From contig JAQMRL010000003.1 in the NCBI GenBank assembly GCA_035578175.1, forward strand, positions 85,249,969 to 85,313,968: a stretch of 64,000 nt of DNA, in the 5' to 3' direction. Positions 58,030-64,000 of this stretch are shown here, in pieces; position 1 is the first letter of the stretch, and each line of letters begins with the position of its first letter. Both the position numbers and the translations under genes were made by a program. The notes under the pieces were generated by a model. It did not search any database and was not told where the DNA came from. It was given only the letters and a program-made list of their open reading frames with translations. The stretch comes from Catonia carolina. Lineage: Eukaryota; Arthropoda; Insecta; Hemiptera; Achilidae.

Positions 58030-58285
58030 CTAAACAATAGATCTAAGATGTCGGATAAATGGTTTAGAAGTCAGAAAAGACACTGAGAAAACTTAATGAA
58101 CTGAACCAAATTCAGATAAATAATTACGAACATTAAAAGCAACCATGAAGAATAAAAACAGAACATCAGGTGGACAGAAGACAAGAGAAATCCTGTAGTG
58201 AGAAAATGCTGAGAATGCGGGCTGCAAAAAGTGCTTTCAAAAATTTAAAGTCACCTTACGTGGTCTAAAATTGCCCCTATACGAG
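58030..58285 (+). pseudogene. LINE tail remnant, homologous to 34735-35005
   Basis: Contains DKWFRSQKRH-like residues, then broken frames, then SEKMLRMRAAKSAF, in an order resembling the KWF..V..DL and R..SE.M sequence of the LINE at 24516-25083. The two remnants are colinear over ~250 bp. Confidence 0.5.
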
Positions 58286-58724
58286 GAAAAAATAATAAAA
58301 AATATATTTGTATAATTATTTACTTTATTTCTTGTTATCTTCAGTTTCTATGTAATTGGTTTTTCTTTTTTGTAGTTATTGGTTATTTCATACGTAATGT
58401 TCAGTTTATGTTAATTGAGTTTTTGTGTATTTTTATTATTTACAAATGTTCAATCATTTTTAAAGTTTTACTTTTACCTGATACATTCATAAAAAAAGTT
58501 TATTCGTACAATTGCTAGGCTTATTTAATATTAAATTATTTTTATTGTTAAATAAAATAATAAACTACAATAGTGTTTTTGGATTCTATTTTTTAATTTA
58601 ATTTGAAAACAAGTTATCTTCAAATTTAATCAAATTTATGTTCATGGACGCGTATAAAATTGTTATCAAACGGTTTTGTCATATAATTGTTTTATATGCT
58701 ATTTTTTGTTAATTAAAATTTCTT
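58286..58724. other. AT-rich interval, nothing recognised
   Basis: No feature recognised. Confidence 0.35.
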
Positions 58725-59145
58725 TATAATCTGTTCAATTTAGAACAATAATCAACCCCATGACCCAATGAGATGATGGTGATTATATGTATGACGTGTA
58801 AATGAGGTGTAGTCTTGTATAGGCTTTGGCCGACCATTCCTTTGAGAATATGGTTAATTGAATCCCAACCATCAAAGTACACCGGTAACCACTGTCTGAC
58901 ATTCAAATCCGTATAAAAGTAACTACCTTTTGTACGGATTTGAATGTTAGACAGTGGTTACCGGTGTACTTTGATGGTTGGGATTCAACTAACCATACTC
59001 TCAAAGGAATGGTCGGCCAAAGCCTATACAAGACTACACCTCATTTACACGTCATACATATCATCATCATCTCATTGGGTCATGGGGTTGCTTATTGTTC
59101 TGAATTGAACAGATTGTAAAACACACACATTAGGGATTAAAAAAA
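58725..59145. mobile_element. SINE-2 inverted pair (hairpin)
   Basis: A minus-strand SINE-2 body (58725-~58927) abuts a plus-strand one (~58932-59145), forming a near-perfect hairpin with ~190-bp arms. Both arms share variants absent from other copies (CTTTGAGA; GGCCAAAGCCTATACAAG), so they derive from one molecule rather than two insertions. tRNA-like heads are missing. Confidence 0.85.
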
Positions 59146-59324
59146 AAACTGTTTAATGGACAATTAATAAGTTGAATAAATATGGACACTATGGACTATT
59201 GAAAATTTGCAGTCATTTAGTCTTAGCAAATATTTGGCTGGGCTGGTCAAGCTTATCGTTCAGTTTCTCAGGCACTCTAAGCAAACACCTGACCAGTCTC
59301 TTGTTTTTCTTCTGAGCAATAGTA

Positions 59325-60075
59325 CCGGGTGTTTGGAAAAGAACTTCCTAGTTTCAATGTGTCGTAAAATCTGTACAAAGCGACATACACTATTGTAGTT
59401 TGTGGTGTTTGATTCATCAACTCTCCAAGTTTTGCTCCCATGCAGTTGGCAGGCCTACTTGACCTTGAGAAGCAGCAATGCTTAGTTCAGTTCAGTTTGA
59501 TGGAAGATCGTGTGATAGGTCCTTTCATTTTTATAGAAGGAACAATGAACGGGAACATTTACCACGACCTGTTGACTGAGTATGTCTTTCCCCAAATAGA
59601 CGATATTGAGGCAGAAAAAGGGCTAGTGTTTTCCAACAAGATGGCGCCCCACCTCGTTACAGTAACCAAGTGCGTGCGGCTCTTGATACTCGCTTTCCGG
59701 GAAGGTGGATAGGCAGGTCTGGCCCAATCGCTTGGCCACCACGAAGCCCAGACTTAACCCCACTGGATTTTTTCTTTTGGGGCCACATAAAAAATTTAGT
59801 GTATGGTGAAAAGATTCGAAACATCAATCATTTACGGGAAAGAATCGTCGCGGCGGTTGGGACAGTTACACCTGTTATGTTGGTGAATACGTCGAGAGAG
59901 GTGGAATATCGTCTCGACGTGTGCAGAGCTACAAATGAATCCCATGTTGAAGTCTTTTAACATTAAACAAAACTTGAAGGTACACTCTTTAATTGTATGT
60001 ACACATTGATGTATTTTTTAATTAATTTCAGCCATAAATTTTACTTAAAACTAGGGAGTTCTTTTCCAAACACCA
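59325..60075 (+). mobile_element. Internally deleted IS630/mariner-type element, DD41D spacing
   Basis: Terminal inverted repeats of 27-28 bp (GGTGTTTGGAAAAGAACTTC at 59328 and the complement at 60047-60074) differ by one base, with TA nearby on each side. Length is ~750 bp against ~1.3 kb or more for a complete relative. The remaining transposase covers only the C-terminal part of the catalytic domain. Confidence 0.8.
59440..59960 (+). pseudogene. IS630/mariner-type transposase, truncated and frameshifted
   Basis: Reads VIGPFIFIEGTMNGNIYHDL and then, after a one-base frameshift near 59630, FQQDGAPPRYSNQVRAALDT, PGRWIGRSGPIAWPPRSPDL and TPLDFFFWGHIKN, to the stop at 59960. The second and third catalytic Asp (QQDG and PLDF) are intact with 41 residues between them. 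The N-terminal DNA-binding part and the first catalytic Asp are deleted. Such WPPRSPDLTPLDF proteins are abundant in hemipteran and ant genomes. Confidence 0.85.
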
Positions 60076-60077
60076 TA

Positions 60078-60456
60078 ACCATAACCTTTTTTCTTTTCTT
60101 TACCATAACCTTTCAATTTCCTATCCCAAACATTTTGGCTTGTCATATAATATAATCTACGAGTCCATATTTTATGTATATTTTTATAACCTCGTATATT
60201 ATTTTATGTGAAATAAAAATTTATTTATTTATTTATTAATTAGTTGATAAAGTTTTCAAACAAACAAGGGAGGTTTATGTTTGAAGAACAATAGTTTAGG
60301 GAATACATAAATACAAATATTTTTAATGATAAAGTAAAAGTTTCGCCTTAGAAAATTTACTCTGTCACCAACTGCCTTTTAGTTGCTTCTTTCAGTTACG
60401 AAGTGCTTTTAACATGGTTAGCTTTAATTTTATTATTCAGGAAGGCACAAGGTACG
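60078..60456. other. AT-rich interval, nothing recognised
   Basis: No feature recognised. Confidence 0.35.
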
Positions 60457-60465
60457 ATACAGTAT

Positions 60466-60874
60466 GTTGTCTAGGTCATTAGTCGAGATGCTGGTTTGAA
60501 CCTCTAGAGGCTTTACTAAGTAAAACGAGGGGTGAGGTGGTTTACTATTGCCTTCCACACTGAGTGGAAAAGTATGCTTATCAGCATGCCGAGTCATCTG
60601 AAAAGCATCTACTTTCCAACCAGCAAATGACACCTTCACTTCATTCACCACAGGGTCTGGCTCTATAATGAAATTCATTACTCTCAGAGGAGATAACTCT
60701 GACTTAGTGTCTTTTAAACCTCTACCTCTTCTGTTCTAAAATGATTCAGTCATATAATGGGATAACCATTGATAAGAAACAGAACTATTTTTGTAGCCCT
60801 GGAACTAGCAGATTGAGTGCAAATAATTTAACATTCCACCTGCCTGTTATGGGCACATTTGCCCATAACAGGCA
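60466..60874 (-). mobile_element. 397-bp retroposon with 9-bp target duplication and 5' fold-back
   Basis: ATACAGTAT is repeated at 60457-60465 and 60875-60883. Between them lies the full unit plus ~15 extra bases at the 5' end that are an exact inverted copy of its 5' terminus (60841-60874: TGCCTGTTATGGGCA, 4-base loop, complement). The family frame is open at 60678-60433. Confidence 0.85.
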
Positions 60875-60883
60875 ATACAGTAT

Positions 60884-62286
60884 ATCACCTTGCAATATGT
60901 ATCCTATTTTGTATTCTTTCTTTCATTATAAATTTTAAAATTAATATTTTGAAACATTTATTCTGTTGCAGGAATAATTAGCATTTATATAATTTAATCA
61001 AAATAAATAGAATGAGAACTAAGTTAATTATAACAACAAATTATTTCAAACATTTTGGTTACCTCACAATTAAATAACATTGTAATATATACGAATTAAA
61101 TAAATAAAATTAACAATGTTTAGTTAGGAAACTCAAACTTTACTGATTTTATATACCTTTGTAGATAAATGTACTTAAATCAAGAGATTCAGAACTAAAT
61201 TTAACAGAAATAGAATAAGTTTTTCATCTATTCTGATGTTATTTATACATTTAAATAATATAATAGTATAATAATAATATATATAATAGTGTGTTGAATA
61301 GAGCAACAGAGCAGCTGAAGAGAATTGCCTTGGGGTGCAATACATGCTTAATTGTGGTGAAATACGACCTCAACCCTTATACTCACCACACATAACATTC
61401 GTTCACACAAACACACACAAACAGTAAGCATATATAAGAGGAGACAACATTGTAAATATACATCGTTAAATTCCAGTTTGCAATTAGCAGAGAGAATAAA
61501 TTATTGCAATTCCTCCTTCCTCTACATTTCTCTCTCACATATTCTCCTTCTCTAACTATCTAAATGTTATCTAGAATTCTAGATTTTATCCCTTCCTCTT
61601 GTCCTTTCATCCCCCTCATTGTATTGTGTTTACGATTAAATTCCAAACTACTTATGTACCCTAAATTTGTGATCGTTGTATGCGTGGTTACTGCGGTATA
61701 TACTTGTGCATTGCCCTCGTTAAATTGAGCGCAAATATGTTTTGTGGTGTAATTCTCTAATGGCGTTTTTTTTAGGGTTTCGTTAATTAAAGCTCGAGGA
61801 TCAGCTTTCGAATTCTTTTGTCAAGTTTACTTTTTACCTTTTTTTTTTTGTAAAACTTGAATGATTTATTTAATTAGTACTGTAAAAAATAAAAATGAAA
61901 ATACAAAAGTACAAAAATGTACCACTTTTCCTCACATGTATTCAGTTTTTAAGTCACAATACATTTAATTAATTTAAAAATTACAAACGATAATCGTAGC
62001 CGTTTTAATGACATTTATTTATTTAACCGTGATATCACACATTATGTGGTTTTGGTGTTGAAAATAAAAACCCTTTTTTATTTATGTAGGCTACTATTTT
62101 AAAAGATCTAAGACTAACGATCAATTTTTTCAATTCTAAACTTTTGTTTAATATTATGGTTAAAACAATAGAAAATGTTAACAGACAAATGTCGTATGGA
62201 ATTGCATGTTAGGGTAGTACATACATTACTCACATTAAATCTGTGATTAATCTTTTCTATACGCTATTAACGGATACAAAAAGTGC
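60884..62286. other. AT-rich interval, nothing recognised
   Basis: No gene or repeat recognised. Confidence 0.4.
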
Positions 62287-62410
62287 GATCGTATGAGCCT
62301 ATTCCAGGAATTTGGAGTCCTTCCTTTAAGGCATTTGTTTGTTTACAAGGTACTGATACAGTTCTTTTGGGCTTGTGGTAACCGTGAAGTAATAATTGGT
62401 CTCAATGAAA
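62287..62410 (+). pseudogene. LINE polymerase C-terminal fragment
   Basis: Encodes DRMSLFQEFGVLPLRHLFVY and KVLIQFF, fitting the L...L.ILP...L...K.L.F.F pattern near the end of some LINE polymerases. No flanking domains. Confidence 0.45.
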
Positions 62411-63004
62411 CCAATTATGGTACTTAAACAAATAAATAAATAAAATAAACTAAATCCTCTGGAAGATTTTTAGAGAAGCGAGGGCTTCCTACCTATCATA
62501 TACAAGTTATTTGAAGTTAATACACAGACACTGTGATTATAATTGATAAAGAAAAAGGTTTATTAAATGAAATTTTTATTAATAAGTTATTACTAACATT
62601 CTTTTAATCGAATAGAAATCATTTTATCAATCCGTTATACATTTAAGTCATAGCTTCTTCCTGAATACAAATTTGTTTGCTGATGAGTATTAATAACCGA
62701 GTCTTAAGGTAAGATCCAGATAGCCGTTTTTCTTTTCAAGAATTTATGCAGTATATACAAACTGTGTATATCCAGCCGAAAAACAAAAGTAACAGCTTTT
62801 GTATGAAGGGACTCAATAAGATCCACGATTGGGATTAATAACTGTCTTAATTAACAGGAGAATATTTAATTATTTCGGCTGCCAATTGGTTTTGAGAAAG
62901 AGCTTGATGTTGAAAAGTACATCGTTTCCAATCAATATGCGGAACGATTGTTAGTATACTAAAGAACAGAGCTTATACTTTCATTAGATTTTATAACGTA
63001 TTAT

Positions 63005-63310
63005 GACGTAATGGTAGTTCCAAAACTTTTATGTGCAGCGAAATTTGGGCTCTTGCAGGAAGAAAGAAACAGAAGAAATTGGAGACTGCAAAGATTCGTT
63101 TTCTACAAACTGTCAAGAATTTACGAGGGAGAACAGAAATCAAAATTACGATAAAAGAGAAGAACTGCAGGCTATGCGTAAATTAGAGAATGAACTGTTA
63201 TCGCAATGAAGCATCTTCAAAAATTTAGTGAAATAAAATTTCAAAACGGGTTCTTGAATACAGGCTTCGTCGGAAGAAAAGCTCGGGACGGCCTCTTCAA
63301 CGCTGGGAAT
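63005..63310 (+). pseudogene. LINE polymerase C-terminus, degenerate
   Basis: One frame gives SEIWALAGRKKQKKLETAKI-like sequence and RFLQTVKNLRGRTEIK. A later frame gives SKRVLEYRLRRKKSGRPLQR and W. The order matches SE.W.L......IE.AEM.FLR...G....D..R and the YKP.GRR..GRP..RW terminus. Stops between the blocks. Confidence 0.6.
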
Positions 63311-63495
63311 AATTAATTTTATTTACAGCTTTCCGATTAAAAAAATTATTCATGCAGGAACAGGCTAGATGCCTTATGTTGTGAAGAGCTGATCAGAACT
63401 AATCTTAAGCAAAGCATTTTACTGCTGATTACTTTAACTCTGTAAGGATATACAGAAGGCAAATGGAATTTTCTCAGGAAGGCCGCGGTTCAATC

Positions 63496-63744
63496 TTAAA
63501 AAAAATATTTTTTTCTACGAGAGCACATCTTCTCCAAGAATTTCAGCAGACATGGTGCCTACCCTATCGTGTAGAACATAAAAATTGTAATAAATGAAGC
63601 GATTTAAAAAAAAATCGTAGGAGCCATTTTTGAGGAAATCATAAAAAGTGAACAATGACACGAATAAACTACTAATTCTGGTTGACCGATTTTGATGAAA
63701 ATGCTCGCGTCATTTGTTTTTGAGATATTTTGTTCATAGACGCA

Positions 63745-63775
<31 letters not shown>

Positions 63776-64000
63776 GCACACACACACACACACGCACATA
63801 AACACACACACACACACGCGCGCGCGCACACACACACACACACATACACACACACACACACACGCACACACACACACACGCATACACACCACATATTTAC
63901 AGATAAATCGCTGAAAAACATGTTTTTTTTGGGTCAGGAGGTCTGAAAACGTGTATATCCGGTGAAAACTCGATTTCAAAAAATCAACATTACAACAATA
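63496..64000 (-). mobile_element. HINE-like element, truncated by the window end
   Basis: Colinear with 18290-18690: CAAGAATTTCAGCAGACATG, AAATCGTAGGAG, ATTTTGATGAAAATG, the microsatellite, then GTGAAAACTCGATTTC. The hairpin half is missing at the left; the 5' end lies beyond 64000. Confidence 0.7.
63737..63893 (+). repeat. Compound (CA)n/(CG)n microsatellite
   Basis: About 155 bp of alternating purine-pyrimidine: CA runs with two CG runs (63770s and 63820s). Expanded relative to the CA tracts at the same place in sister HINE-like copies. Frames through it are artefacts. Confidence 0.9.

Noticed and set aside
63604..63979. Cys/Val-rich and Thr/His-rich open frames
   Set aside because: Translations of the CA/CG microsatellite; no coding evidence.

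Overview
The window looks like AT-rich nuclear DNA from an insect or close arthropod relative, possibly hemipteran. The basis is the mix of mariner, pogo, PIF/Harbinger, jockey/I-type LINEs, tRNA-derived SINEs and solo LTRs, not any host gene. I found no convincing intact host protein gene, rRNA or functional tRNA in 64 kb. The longest open frames are transposon remnants, GC-rich LTR sequence, or accidental frames in repeats. The region reads as a repeat graveyard with unusually legible nesting.

Layout: 0-3 kb holds the 3' tip of a HINE-like element, a degenerate ~150-bp tandem repeat split by a 397-bp retroposon with a 14-bp target duplication, and a tRNA-derived SINE. 4.6-7.2 kb is a nest: a pogo-like element contains a full-length mariner with a broken transposase, a SINE, and a solo-LTR-like repeat (L-A). 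8.5-12.3 kb holds a palindrome cluster, a LINE piece, SINE-2, a retroposon and LTR-like L-B. At 13.8-14.8 kb a jockey-like LINE is split by an I-type LINE with an 8-bp target duplication. 14.9-18.7 kb holds two HINE copies and an I-type LINE with a (TAA)n tail. 20.9-28.7 kb holds LTR-like L-C, a LINE with a 13-bp target duplication, SINEs, a tRNA-Gly-like pseudogene and two more HINE copies. 30.7-32.9 kb is a HINE copy with an internal ~210-bp satellite array. 34.7-46.1 kb holds LINE debris, retroposons and a PIF/Harbinger relic (40.6-41.6 kb). 46.1-53.4 kb holds a HINE copy cut by LTR-like L-D, inverted-repeat elements, a LINE piece, a SINE and retroposons. 54-64 kb holds LINE pieces, four fold-back rearrangements in short retroposons, an internally deleted DD41D mariner-type element, and a HINE copy with a long CA/CG tract running off the end.

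Most interesting: (1) four GC-rich repeats bounded by TG...CA-type ends, three with a TATA box, lack AATAAA where checked (L-A, L-B). Two carry sequence matching the metazoan histone mRNA 3' stem-loop, and one has two in tandem. This suggests an LTR retrotransposon family that may use histone-type 3'-end formation. (2) A ~950-bp family with DINE-1/Helentron-like layout (subterminal inverted repeats, internal microsatellite, terminal hairpin) has a satellite array inside one copy. (3) A 397-bp retroposon family keeps a readable ~75-codon frame in several copies. (4) Four snap-back inversions in short retroposons cluster in about 5.4 kb.

All identifications are by eye from sequence and remembered family motifs; no database search was run. 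Repeat boundaries without a stated target duplication are accurate to roughly 10-20 bases. For HINE-like copies, + means 5' subterminal repeat to 3' hairpin.
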